From: Gammaproteobacteria bacterium
GTDB taxonomy: Bacteria > Pseudomonadota > Gammaproteobacteria > Natronospirales > REEB76
DNA length: 64,000 bases
Assembly: GCA_035279405.1 (NCBI GenBank)
Contig: DATEHU010000034.1
Coordinates: forward strand, 62,001 to 126,000
Direction of reading: 5' to 3'
Part shown: positions 44,779 to 52,496 of the stretch, in pieces
Numbering within the stretch: the stretch's first letter is position 1
Layout: each line of letters starts with the position of its first letter
Notes under the pieces: generated by a model
What the model saw: the letters and a program-made list of their open reading frames with translations, nothing else
What the model was told of the DNA's origin: nothing
The model's database searches: none
Made by a program: the position numbers and the translations under genes

Positions 44779-45333
44779 TTACCTGCCGCCGTGCGTGACG
44801 GCCGCCGGCGCCGGTGTCATGGGTGTAGTCGTCGCCTGCGGCTGGACTTTGTGGGTTGCGCTCGGGGTGACGCCCGCAGCCGCGGTGTAATCCAGCGTCT
44901 TGGACGTCAGCACATTGCCGCCGCCGTCCACGACTTCCACGGTCCAGGTGCCGGTCTGGCTGGGCAACAGCATCTTGCTCGACCACACACGCCAATGGTT
45001 GGCCTTGGGCTCGAACTTCACTTCCGCCATGGTCTGACCGTTGTACACCCAGCGATGCGTGATCGTCTGGCCGGCGGCGTCTTTCAGGGCGGTGAAAAAG
45101 AATACCTGGTTGTGGCTGTTGTCGAGCGTGCTGATGTTGTCGGCCGGCTCGCGGTTATTCACAGCCGTGGTGAACTGCGCCTGGCTTACGCTGGCCGTAG
45201 CGGCGGCCGGCGCGGTGGCTGCGACCGACGCAGCGGCTGGCATAGCGGTGGTGCTCTGAGCCTGGGCCGTCCCCACTGCCAGCACCAGGGCTCCACCCAG
45301 CAGTGCGGCAAATGTCTTGTTGATTGGATGCAT
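44779..45333 (-). CDS. DUF2914 domain secreted protein
   Basis: The 184-residue exported protein has a signal peptide (cleavage near AQAQ), an Ala-rich linker, and a DUF2914 domain: VFFFTALKDAAGQTITHRWV then EVKFEPKANHWRVWSSK and TGTWTVEVVDGGGNVL. The Pro/Thr tail contains SATHKVQPQA, shared with the small protein downstream. The ATG at 45333 has AAGGAG ahead. The role is unknown; DUF2914 is an Ig-like strand domain. Confidence 0.82.
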   Translation of the reverse strand: MHPINKTFAALLGGALVLAVGTAQAQSTTAMPAAASVAATAPAAATASVSQAQFTTAVNNREPADNISTLDNSHNQVFFFTALKDAAGQTITHRWVYNGQTMAEVKFEPKANHWRVWSSKMLLPSQTGTWTVEVVDGGGNVLTSKTLDYTAAAGVTPSATHKVQPQATTTPMTPAPAAVTHGGR

Positions 45334-45462
45334 GTGGATACTCCTTGGTAAGCGCCCGCAAATTTGCCGGGTGGCTGGAGTATATATCCTCCCGCAGACA
45401 TGATGGCTGGCGCACCATGGCCGGATAGCAGACATAATCCTTTAAGCCGCCCAGAACCACAA

Positions 45463-45497
45463 TTAAAAAAGGCCCGTATCAACTTGTGATACGGGCC
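45463..45497 (-). terminator. Rho-independent terminator after the DegP/Q gene
   Basis: GGCCCGTATCA (45471-45481) and TGATACGGGCC (45487-45497) pair perfectly around ACTTG. On the minus strand the hairpin is followed by TTTTTTAA. It lies 27 bases beyond the protease stop codon. Confidence 0.92.
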
Positions 45498-45523
45498 TCT
45501 CACATACGGGATTTGAACAGCGA

Positions 45524-46906
45524 TTATCCGCCGAGCACCACGTAGAAGACTTGATCATTGCGCCAGATACGCAGCGCCACGGTGCCGCCGGCCTGATTAA
45601 GGGCCTTGCGGAACTCCGCTACATTGCCCACGGCTTCGCGGTTGACCGCGGTGATTACGTCGCCTTGGCGTATGCCGGCCATGTAGGCCTCGCTGTTAGG
45701 ATCCACGCCGGTGACCTGTACGCCCTTGACCTGGCCGTACGCAGGTGAACTCTCGTTCAGGTTGCCGACACTGATACCGCGCAGTTGCGGATGCTCGGCC
45801 GAGGCGATTTTCTCGGACTGGGTATTGCCGATCTTGGCCTGGATGGTGATCTGCTGGCCGTTGCGCAGGATGCCCAGGGTCACCGGCGTGCCCACGCGCA
45901 GCAGACCGATGACATTGCTCACATCCTGGGCGCTGCTCACCGGATTGCCATTGACGCTCACGATCACGTCGTTGGGTTTGATGCCGGCTTTTTGGGCCTG
46001 CGAACCCGGCACCACCTGCATGACTACGGCGCCCTGGTTCTGCGCGAGCTTGAGCGCCTGCGCCAGTTCCGGCGTCAGCGTCTGCACCTGCACACCCAGC
46101 ATGCCGCGCTCGACCTTGCCGTACTTGATGAGCTGATCCATGACGTTCTTGGCCATGTTGATGGGAATGGCAAAACCGATGCCGATGTTGCCGCGGCTGC
46201 CGCCGCTGGTGACGATCATGGTGTTGATGCCCACCAGTTGGCCTTCGAGGTTGACGAGCGCGCCGCCGGAATTGCCGGGATTGATGGCCGCATCGGTCTG
46301 GATGAAGTCGGAATATTTGCCGTCCTGCACCTGGGTGCGGCCCATGGCGCTCACGATGCCGGCGGTCACGGTGTGATTCAAGCCGAAGGGGTTGCCGATG
46401 GCAATCACGAAGTCGCCCACCTGCAGCGTCGAGGAATTGCCGAGCGGAATCTGCACCAGGTCCTTGGCGTCAATCTGCAGCACCGCGATGTCAGTATCCG
46501 GGTCGCGGCCTACCACTTTGGCCTTGAAGCTGCGGCCGTCGTAGAGCGTGACGGTGATCTTGTCGGCATTTTCAATCACGTGGTTGTTGGTGAGGATGTA
46601 GCCCTTGGCGGCGTCCACGATCACGCCCGAGCCGAGTGCCTGGAAATTGCGCTCCATCGGTTGATTGGGCATGCCGAAAAACTGCTGGAAAAACGGGTCG
46701 TTGAAGAATGGACTCTGCTGCACCGTCACGTGGCCGCTGGTGGAGATGTTGACCACCGCCGGCGACACGCGCTTGACGATGGGCGCAAGCGACGGCACCG
46801 GCTGACCCGCCACGAACGGCGGCGGCATGTGCGCGAATGAAGGCAGCGGAGCAAATCCCAGGATGGCCGCACACAGGACGGCCGCGAGACTGATGGAACG
46901 TTTCAT
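45524..46906 (-). CDS. degQ: Periplasmic serine endoprotease DegP/DegQ
   Basis: This HtrA-family protease and chaperone degrades misfolded envelope proteins. The 460-residue product has a signal peptide (cleavage near SFA), a trypsin-like domain with catalytic His in TNNHVIENAD, Asp in DPDTDIAVLQ and Ser in GNSGGALVN, and two PDZ domains (about residues 275-365 and 385-455). AGGGAAG precedes the ATG at 46906. A strong terminator follows it. The exact paralogue (DegP, DegQ or MucD) is not settled. Confidence 0.93.
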   Translation of the reverse strand: MKRSISLAAVLCAAILGFAPLPSFAHMPPPFVAGQPVPSLAPIVKRVSPAVVNISTSGHVTVQQSPFFNDPFFQQFFGMPNQPMERNFQALGSGVIVDAAKGYILTNNHVIENADKITVTLYDGRSFKAKVVGRDPDTDIAVLQIDAKDLVQIPLGNSSTLQVGDFVIAIGNPFGLNHTVTAGIVSAMGRTQVQDGKYSDFIQTDAAINPGNSGGALVNLEGQLVGINTMIVTSGGSRGNIGIGFAIPINMAKNVMDQLIKYGKVERGMLGVQVQTLTPELAQALKLAQNQGAVVMQVVPGSQAQKAGIKPNDVIVSVNGNPVSSAQDVSNVIGLLRVGTPVTLGILRNGQQITIQAKIGNTQSEKIASAEHPQLRGISVGNLNESSPAYGQVKGVQVTGVDPNSEAYMAGIRQGDVITAVNREAVGNVAEFRKALNQAGGTVALRIWRNDQVFYVVLGG

Positions 46907-47139
46907 TTTCTTCCCTCTTGCTGACACGATGAACAGCACACTGGCCGCAAGGCCGGAGTGCCGGTTTTTCCAGCCCCGCTTTGCGCGGAGTTGATGCGAA
47001 ATTTGTTGCTGGGTCGCCGCGGTAAAAAAAGTCCTCAGCGCGCGAACGCGCGGCTTGCGCGCGTTAACCTGAGATTGGCGGCTCCACTCTCTAGAGTCCG
47101 ATATGTGCGGAAAAGTTCCGTAACACCATGCTAGATAAC
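46907..47139. other. Intergenic region upstream of the DegP/Q gene
   Basis: No gene is visible. It holds a GC-rich palindrome (CACTGGCC-GCAA-GGCC-GGAGTG, about 46939-46961) followed on the plus strand by TTTTT, a GCGCGCGAACGCGCG stretch, and a small CGGAA-AAG-TTCCG hairpin. The promoter of the protease should lie here, but no clear sigma-70 or sigma-E box was found. Confidence 0.5.
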
Positions 47140-47178
47140 GCTGCGCGCACCTTGCACAAGGTGCGCGCAGCGGGGTTT
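47140..47178. terminator. Strong hairpin after hsp20, possibly a bidirectional terminator
   Basis: GCTGCGCGCACCTTG (47140-47154) and CAAGGTGCGCGCAGC (47157-47171) form a 15-bp stem. The T run (GGGGTTTTGG) is on the plus strand, but no plus-strand gene leads into it. On the minus strand it lies 34 bases after the hsp20 stop without a good T run. It may end hsp20 or an unseen plus-strand RNA. Confidence 0.55.
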
Positions 47179-47204
47179 TGGTTGCGTGACGTGCTGAAAA
47201 ACTC

Positions 47205-47651
47205 TCAGGACGCCTTGACCGTGATGCGGCGCGGCTGGGCCTTGGGCTGCTTCGGAATGCTGATTTCCAGCACGCCGTTCACGCCCTTGGCGCTCACACC
47301 TTCGGCATCCGCGGTATCCGGCAGCGTGAAGCGGCGGAAAAACTGGCCGCTGACGCGCTCCACGCGGTGATAGCCGTCACGTTCCTCGCGGGTCTCGCTC
47401 TTGCGCTCGCCCTTGAGCGTGAGGATGCCGTCTTCCATGGTGATTTCGATGTCTTTGGGATCGACGCCCGGAACGTCGGCGTGGATCAGAAAGCGGTGGT
47501 CCTCTTCCTTGATGTCCACAGCCGGGATCCAGTCGCTGGCGGTCAGCCCGGACTCGCGATCCTGGCCGGGATAGCCACGGTCGAACAGCCGGTTGATGTC
47601 GCCGTGCAACTGGTTCACGAAGCCCCAGGGTTCATAACGGATGAGATTCAT
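47205..47651 (-). CDS. Hsp20/alpha-crystallin family small heat-shock protein
   Basis: The 148-residue chaperone has a short N-terminal arm (MNLIRYEPWGFVNQL), an alpha-crystallin domain from about residue 40 (WIPAVDIKEEDHRFLIHADV, then ILTLKGERKSE and FFRRFTLPDTAD) and the GVLEISIPK edge strand. It binds unfolding proteins without ATP. GGAGGA lies just upstream of the ATG. It is a single gene, divergent from the nrdJ region. Confidence 0.93.
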   Translation of the reverse strand: MNLIRYEPWGFVNQLHGDINRLFDRGYPGQDRESGLTASDWIPAVDIKEEDHRFLIHADVPGVDPKDIEITMEDGILTLKGERKSETREERDGYHRVERVSGQFFRRFTLPDTADAEGVSAKGVNGVLEISIPKQPKAQPRRITVKAS

Positions 47652-47825
47652 GTTGGGTTCCTCCACACAATTTGGGTTGCAGATGCTCCTTAAGTTGGTC
47701 CGCCTGCGCATTTCTCAAGAGCCGCAATCGCCGGCGTGGCGAATTTCGGGCGGCGGCGGGGCGTCGCTTTTCAACCCGGAAAATTTATGATTTACTCCCG
47801 CCGTCCCAGATATTGTGTTTGCTTT

Positions 47826-47867
47826 CGACCTCGGTTCAGCCTGAGATTCGGCTAGAACCAGGTCGAG
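47826..47867. repeat. Long imperfect inverted repeat upstream of nrdJa
   Basis: CGACCTCGGTTCAGCC and GGCTAGAACCAGGTCG pair with two small offsets around TGAGATTC, giving about 15 bp. There is no T run beside it. It may be a leader or attenuator structure of hsp20 or nrdJa, or a small repeat. Confidence 0.5.
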
Positions 47868-47907
47868 TTGTGTCTAGTAACTTATTGATTTACAAGTATA
47901 ATATCAT

Positions 47908-47936
47908 TTGACAAAAACGAGAACTGGGTCTACGCT
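47908..47936 (+). promoter_or_regulatory. Candidate sigma-70 promoter for nrdJa
   Basis: A perfect TTGACA (47908-47913) is followed after 17 bases by TACGCT (47931-47936), a weak -10. A second TTGACA lies at 47937-47942 without a fitting -10. A TATAAT at 47897-47902 stands alone. The start site is unproven. Confidence 0.4.
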
Positions 47937-47964
47937 TTGACAGGGTTTCGCCGGGTGCCGCCAG

Positions 47965-47978
47965 CACAAGATCTTGTG
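47965..47978. promoter_or_regulatory. Palindrome CACAAGATCTTGTG, possible NrdR box
   Basis: This perfect 14-base palindrome lies 126 bases before the nrdJa start and just after the candidate promoter. It resembles the NrdR operator pattern (ACAC-A-ATAT-T-GTGT) in outer bases and length. A weaker half-like copy (CACAAGTTATCCC) occurs about 33 bases downstream, near the normal NrdR box spacing. The assignment is tentative. Confidence 0.4.
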
Positions 47979-48104
47979 ATCTGTAGTACCCAGCTTTCCC
48001 ACAAGTTATCCCAAGGATTTACCCATGCTGGGGCGCGGATTCCGGCAGGTTTGGACCCTTTTCAGTAGAAAAAGCAATAGAAAACACGGAGGACCGGACC
48101 CATT

Positions 48105-51100
48105 ATGAATACTGTGTTGAAAGCCCACGCCGCCGCTGCGGCCGAGATTCCCGTGCAGGACGCCTCCGTCGATATCTGGGACAAGAAGTACCGCCTCAAG
48201 GCCAAAGACGGCACGGTCCTGGATGTGACCGTGGACGACACCTGGAAGCGCGTGGCCCGCGCCCTGGCCGACGTCGAGGCTCCGGAAAAGCGCGAGCTTT
48301 GGTACGAGAAATTCCTGTGGGCGCTGCGCCACGGGGCGATTCCCGCCGGGCGCGTGACCTCGAACGCCGGCGCGCTGGAACACAAGCCCGCGACCTCCAC
48401 CATCAACTGCACTGTGTCCGGCACCATCCGGGACTCCATGGATGACATCCTCGCCAAAGTGCACGAAGCGGGACTTACATTGAAGTGCGGATGCGGAATC
48501 GGATATGAATTTTCGACGCTGCGGCCGCGCGGTGCCTACGTGGCAGGCGCCGGCGCCTACACCAGCGGGCCTATGTCGTTCATGGATATCTACGACAAGA
48601 TGTGTTTCACCGTGTCTTCGGCGGGCGGGCGGCGCGGTGCGCAGATGGGCACCTTCGACGTGGGCCATCCCGACGTCATGGATTTCATCCGCGCCAAACG
48701 CGAGAACGGCCGACTGCGCCAGTTCAACTTGTCGCTCCTGGTCACCCACGATTTCATGGAAGCGGTCAAGGCCGACGGCGATTGGCCGCTCGCCTTCCCG
48801 CTGAAACAGAAAGAGGCGGAAGCGGACAGCATTGATTTGAATGACGCGTCGAAGGTGATCTGGCGCGAGTGGCCGGTCACCGAAGGTTACATCACCAACG
48901 CTGTTGGCCAGGTGGCTTGCAAGGTCTACAAGACCATCCACGCGCGGCGCCTGTGGGACGTGATCATGTCTTCCACCTATGACTTTGCCGAGCCGGGCTT
49001 CGTGCTCATCGACAAAGTCAACGAGATGAACAACAACTGGTGGTGCGAGAACATCCGTGCCACCAATCCCTGTGTCACGGCGGATACCTGGGTACAGACC
49101 GAAAATGGGCCGCGTCAAGTGCAAGACCTGTTGGGTGCCGGATTCGTGGCGCGAGTGGACGGTTCAGATCACCGCAGCGGCGTCGAAGGCTTCTTCCGCA
49201 CTGCCAAGAAACCGGTAGTCCGCCTGGAGACGGCGGAGGGCTACAGTTTGCGGCTGACCGCCGATCACCTTGTGCGCCGCGTAACACGTTTTACGCGCTA
49301 CGTCACCGACACTGAATGGTGCGCTGGCGGGGATCTCAAGCCAGGCGACCGGGTGCTCTTGAACGATCATCGCAGCAACTCAGATTGGGGCGGTGTACAT
49401 AACGAAGCGGAAGGTTATCTGCTTGGCCTGCTTATGGGCGATGGCACTCTCAAAGCCGACATGGCGGTGCTGTCCGTGTGGCGGCCCATGGCTGTGGCCA
49501 ACGGCGCCGAAGCGATGCTGCCCGCCGGTGTACAAGCGCTGATGCAGCGCGCGGAGCAGGCTGCGCAGGCATTACCGCATCGCAGCGATTTCCAGGGTTG
49601 GCACGAGGTGGCAGGCCGCGGCGAATACCGCTTGCAATCCGCTGCTTTGCGGGACTTGGCTTTTTCATTGGGCCTCAAGCCCGGCGACAAGTCCGTGACG
49701 CCGGCGTTGGAGCAATGTTCCAGCGAGTTCTACCTCGGGTTCCTGCGTGGATTTTTCGACACGGATGGCTCCGTGCAAGGCAGCCAAACCAAGGGCGTGA
49801 GCGTGAGACTTGCCCAGTCCGACTTGCCGCGGCTCGAGGCCGTGCAACGCATGTTGCTGCGTTTGGGAATAGCTTCGGTTATCTACAAGAACCGGCGGCG
49901 CGAAGGCACAAGTCGCCTGCCGGACGGTAAGGGCGGCTATGTCGATTACCCCATCCAGCCGCAACATGAACTCATGGTGAGCGGCGCGAACCTGCTGCGT
50001 TTCCGCGATCTCATAGGATTTGGCGACAGCGACAAGGTCGCCAAGCTGAATCGGTTGCTGGTTTCCTACAAGCGTGAACTCAATCGTGAACGATTCACCG
50101 CCCGCGTCACGGGCATAACACCCGTCGGTGTTGAGGATGTGTACGACGTACGGGTGCCGGGCATCAACAGTTTCGATGCGAACGGCTTGCATGCACACAA
50201 CTGTGGGGAGCAGCCGCTTCCGGAGTACGGCTCTTGTCTGCTCGGCTCGGTGAATCTCACGCAATTCGTGCGCGAGCCGTTCACGCCGCACGCGCGTTTC
50301 GACTGGGACGAGTACCGCGAAGTGGTGCGCGTGTTCACGCGCATGCTGGACAACGTGGTGGAAATCAACGGCCTGCCGCTTGCGCGTCAGCGCGAGGAAA
50401 TCCTGCGCAAGCGCCGCCACGGCATGGGTTATCTCGGCCTCGGCTCCACGCTCACGCTGCTCGGCATGAAATACGGCGCACCGGAATCGGTGAAATTCAC
50501 CGAGGACGTGTCGCGCGAGATGGCCGTGGCCGGCTGGGAAGAGGGCCTGGAACTCGCGAAGGAAAAAGGTCCGGCGCCCATCATGCTCGAGGAATTCGAA
50601 GTCACTCCGGAGATGCTGCGCAAGCGCCCGGAGATGAAGCGCGACGGCTGGAAGGTCGGCGACCGCATCAAGGGCAAGGACCTGCACGCGAGCTACAGCC
50701 GCTACATGCAGCGCGTCGCCCAAGTGGCGCCGGATCTGGTGGAGGCGCTCACCCACACCGGCGCGCGCTTCACGCACCACACCTCCATCGCGCCCACCGG
50801 CACGATTTCGCTGTCGCTCGCCAACAATGCGTCGAACGGCATCGAGCCCTCGTTTGCGCACCATTATTTCCGCAACGTGATCCGCGAGGGCCGCAAGACC
50901 AAGGAAAAGATGGACGTGTACTCCTTCGAACTCCTGGCCTACCGTGCGCTGGTGAATGCCAAAGCCACGCCGGGCTCCGACAAGCCAGAGGAAAAACTCC
51001 CGGAGTACTTCATCACCGCCGAAACCATCACGCCGCGCGAGCACGTGGACATCCAGGCGGCGGCACAGAAGTGGGTGGATTCCTCGATTTCCAAGACCGC

Positions 51101-51383
51101 GAACGTGCCCACGAATTATCCTTACGAGGATTTCAAGAACATCTATCTGTACGCCTACGACAGCGGCTTGAAGGGCTGTACTACGTTCCGCTTCAACCCC
51201 GAGGTGTCGTCGGGCGTGCTGGTGAATGAAAAAGACCTCAAGAACACCATTTACGAGTTCACGCTCGAGGATGGTACCGTCATCACCGCACGTGGCGATG
51301 AAGAAATTGAGTATGACGGCGAGATTCACACGGCAGCGAACCTGAAAGACGCCTTGGCCGAAGGCTATTACGGGAAATTCTAA
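48105..51383 (+). CDS. nrdJ: B12-dependent ribonucleotide reductase large part NrdJa, with intein
   Basis: This class II reductase makes deoxyribonucleotides using adenosylcobalamin. The 1092-residue precursor contains a 377-residue intein (residues 323-699), so the mature protein has about 715 residues. The extein carries CTVSGTIRDSMDDI, LTLKCGCGIGYEFSTLRPRG, the NP-CGEQPLPEYGSC block interrupted by the intein, and HHTSIAPTGTISL. The C-terminal redox part is missing here and is encoded by the next gene, as in the NrdJa/NrdJb pair of Pseudomonas. GGAGGA lies 11 bases before the ATG. Confidence 0.95.
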   Translation: MNTVLKAHAAAAAEIPVQDASVDIWDKKYRLKAKDGTVLDVTVDDTWKRVARALADVEAPEKRELWYEKFLWALRHGAIPAGRVTSNAGALEHKPATSTINCTVSGTIRDSMDDILAKVHEAGLTLKCGCGIGYEFSTLRPRGAYVAGAGAYTSGPMSFMDIYDKMCFTVSSAGGRRGAQMGTFDVGHPDVMDFIRAKRENGRLRQFNLSLLVTHDFMEAVKADGDWPLAFPLKQKEAEADSIDLNDASKVIWREWPVTEGYITNAVGQVACKVYKTIHARRLWDVIMSSTYDFAEPGFVLIDKVNEMNNNWWCENIRATNPCVTADTWVQTENGPRQVQDLLGAGFVARVDGSDHRSGVEGFFRTAKKPVVRLETAEGYSLRLTADHLVRRVTRFTRYVTDTEWCAGGDLKPGDRVLLNDHRSNSDWGGVHNEAEGYLLGLLMGDGTLKADMAVLSVWRPMAVANGAEAMLPAGVQALMQRAEQAAQALPHRSDFQGWHEVAGRGEYRLQSAALRDLAFSLGLKPGDKSVTPALEQCSSEFYLGFLRGFFDTDGSVQGSQTKGVSVRLAQSDLPRLEAVQRMLLRLGIASVIYKNRRREGTSRLPDGKGGYVDYPIQPQHELMVSGANLLRFRDLIGFGDSDKVAKLNRLLVSYKRELNRERFTARVTGITPVGVEDVYDVRVPGINSFDANGLHAHNCGEQPLPEYGSCLLGSVNLTQFVREPFTPHARFDWDEYREVVRVFTRMLDNVVEINGLPLARQREEILRKRRHGMGYLGLGSTLTLLGMKYGAPESVKFTEDVSREMAVAGWEEGLELAKEKGPAPIMLEEFEVTPEMLRKRPEMKRDGWKVGDRIKGKDLHASYSRYMQRVAQVAPDLVEALTHTGARFTHHTSIAPTGTISLSLANNASNGIEPSFAHHYFRNVIREGRKTKEKMDVYSFELLAYRALVNAKATPGSDKPEEKLPEYFITAETITPREHVDIQAAAQKWVDSSISKTANVPTNYPYEDFKNIYLYAYDSGLKGCTTFRFNPEVSSGVLVNEKDLKNTIYEFTLEDGTVITARGDEEIEYDGEIHTAANLKDALAEGYYGKF
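49071..50201 (+). mobile_element. LAGLIDADG intein in NrdJa
   Basis: The intein starts with Cys (CVTADTWVQTENG, block A), has block B in LRLTADHLVRRV, two LAGLIDADG helices (YLLGLLMGDGTL and YLGFLRGFFDTDGSV, both with the acidic residue), and ends VYDVRVPGINSFDANGLHAHN with the His-Asn pair before Cys+1. All splicing residues are present, so it should splice, and the homing nuclease looks intact. The Cys that follows is in the NPCGE motif, which in class II reductases holds the radical cysteine. Confidence 0.95.
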
Positions 51384-51393
51384 TTTCATATTT

Positions 51394-51415
51394 CTCTCGC
51401 CCCTTCAGGGGAGAG
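51394..51415. repeat. Dispersed CTCTC-CCCC/GGGGAGAG palindrome, copy 2
   Basis: CTCTCGCCCC (51394-51403) and GGGGAGAG (51408-51415) pair around TTCA with one mismatch. The flank AGAGACTAAAGTGAGG resembles that of copy 1 at 15915. It lies between nrdJa and nrdJb. Confidence 0.6.
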
Positions 51416-51543
51416 ACTAAAGTGAGGGGTGGATGAATTTTCACTCCCGAGCCTCCATATAGTGGTTACGGGGAGTGGGAGAAACAAGGAGCGGGACGCG
51501 GCGCCGAAAGCCCAAAGTCCCGCGGATTGAGAGGAATACAGAC

Positions 51544-52302
51544 ATGAGCATCAAGATCGAAAAGAAAATCGTGAAATACGCGGTGCAGAAGCCCGAGGCA
51601 CCCGCCGCGCTGGCCAAGCCCAGCCAGGCTGAAGTCAAAGCCGCGGCACTCGCCGTGTCCGCCAAGCCGGTGGAGAAGATCATCGCGGAGAAGCGCCCCA
51701 AGGCCGAAGTCATCCGCATGCACGAGAAGCTGGAGCGGCCGGACATGCTCATCGGCTCCACCTACAAGGTGAAGACGCCGGTCTCCGACCACGCCATGTA
51801 CATCACCATCAACGACATCCTGCTGAACGAAGGCACGCCCTACGAGCAGCGCCGGCCGTTCGAGATCTTCATCAACTCCAAGAACCTGGATCACTTCCAG
51901 TGGATCGTGGCCTTGACGCGCATCATCAGCGCGGTGTTCCGCAAGGGCGGCGACGTGACCTTCCTGGTGGAGGAATTGAAAGCCGTGTTCGACCCGCGCG
52001 GCGGCTACTGGAAGCCGGGCGGGCACTTCATGCCCTCGCTCATCGCCGAAATCGGCGAAGTCATCGAGAAGCACCTGGTTGCCATCGGCCTGATGCACAA
52101 GGACGAGCCGGACGAGCACCAGAAAAAACTCATCGCCGAGAAGCGCGCAGAATTCGAAGCCGCCGCCAAGCAGACCGACGCCTTCGCCGAATCCAAATTC
52201 CCCGCCGGCGCCCAGCTCTGCGCCAAGTGCAACAACGCCGCGGTGGTGATGATGGATGGGTGTATGACGTGTCTTAACTGCGGCGATTCGAAATGCGGCT
52301 AG
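51544..52302 (+). CDS. Ribonucleotide reductase class II C-terminal subunit NrdJb
   Basis: The 252-residue product corresponds to the C-terminal part of single-chain NrdJ. It has a charged N-terminal linker, a domain with MYITINDILLNEGTPYEQRRPFE and FDPRGGYWKPGGHFMPSL, and the Cys-rich tail LCAKCNNAAVVMMDGCMTCLNCGDSKCG written here in two parts: LCAKCNNAAVVMMDGC and MTCLNCGDSKCG. The tail cysteines should re-reduce the NrdJa active site. AGAGGA precedes the ATG at 51544. It forms a two-gene unit with nrdJa. Confidence 0.9.
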   Translation: MSIKIEKKIVKYAVQKPEAPAALAKPSQAEVKAAALAVSAKPVEKIIAEKRPKAEVIRMHEKLERPDMLIGSTYKVKTPVSDHAMYITINDILLNEGTPYEQRRPFEIFINSKNLDHFQWIVALTRIISAVFRKGGDVTFLVEELKAVFDPRGGYWKPGGHFMPSLIAEIGEVIEKHLVAIGLMHKDEPDEHQKKLIAEKRAEFEAAAKQTDAFAESKFPAGAQLCAKCNNAAVVMMDGCMTCLNCGDSKCG

Positions 52303-52332
52303 CGCTGCGCCAGCGACGCCGAATACTGCGTT

Positions 52333-52394
52333 AAAAAGGCCGCCGTGAATGCTCATTACCTGCTCTGGTAACTCCGCTTCCCGGCGGCCTTTTT
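52333..52394. terminator. Inverted repeat AAAAAGGCCGCCG...CGGCGGCCTTTTT after nrdJb
   Basis: The 13-base arms (52333-52345 and 52382-52394) are perfect and enclose a 36-base loop. With A and T runs at the two ends it could end transcription both ways. It also marks the border where GC content drops into the accessory island. Confidence 0.65.
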
Positions 52395-52496
52395 GCCTCG
52401 TCTCGCCGGCGCTGGCTGTGCGCCCTGTTTGGCTACACATAACTTTCGACGGTTGTATATCGGGTACGACACGCTCCGTTTATAGCACTTGAAAGA

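Noticed and set aside
52333-52394. Terminal inverted repeats of an insertion sequence
   Set aside because: The arms are only 36 bases apart and enclose no gene; a terminator after nrdJb is simpler.
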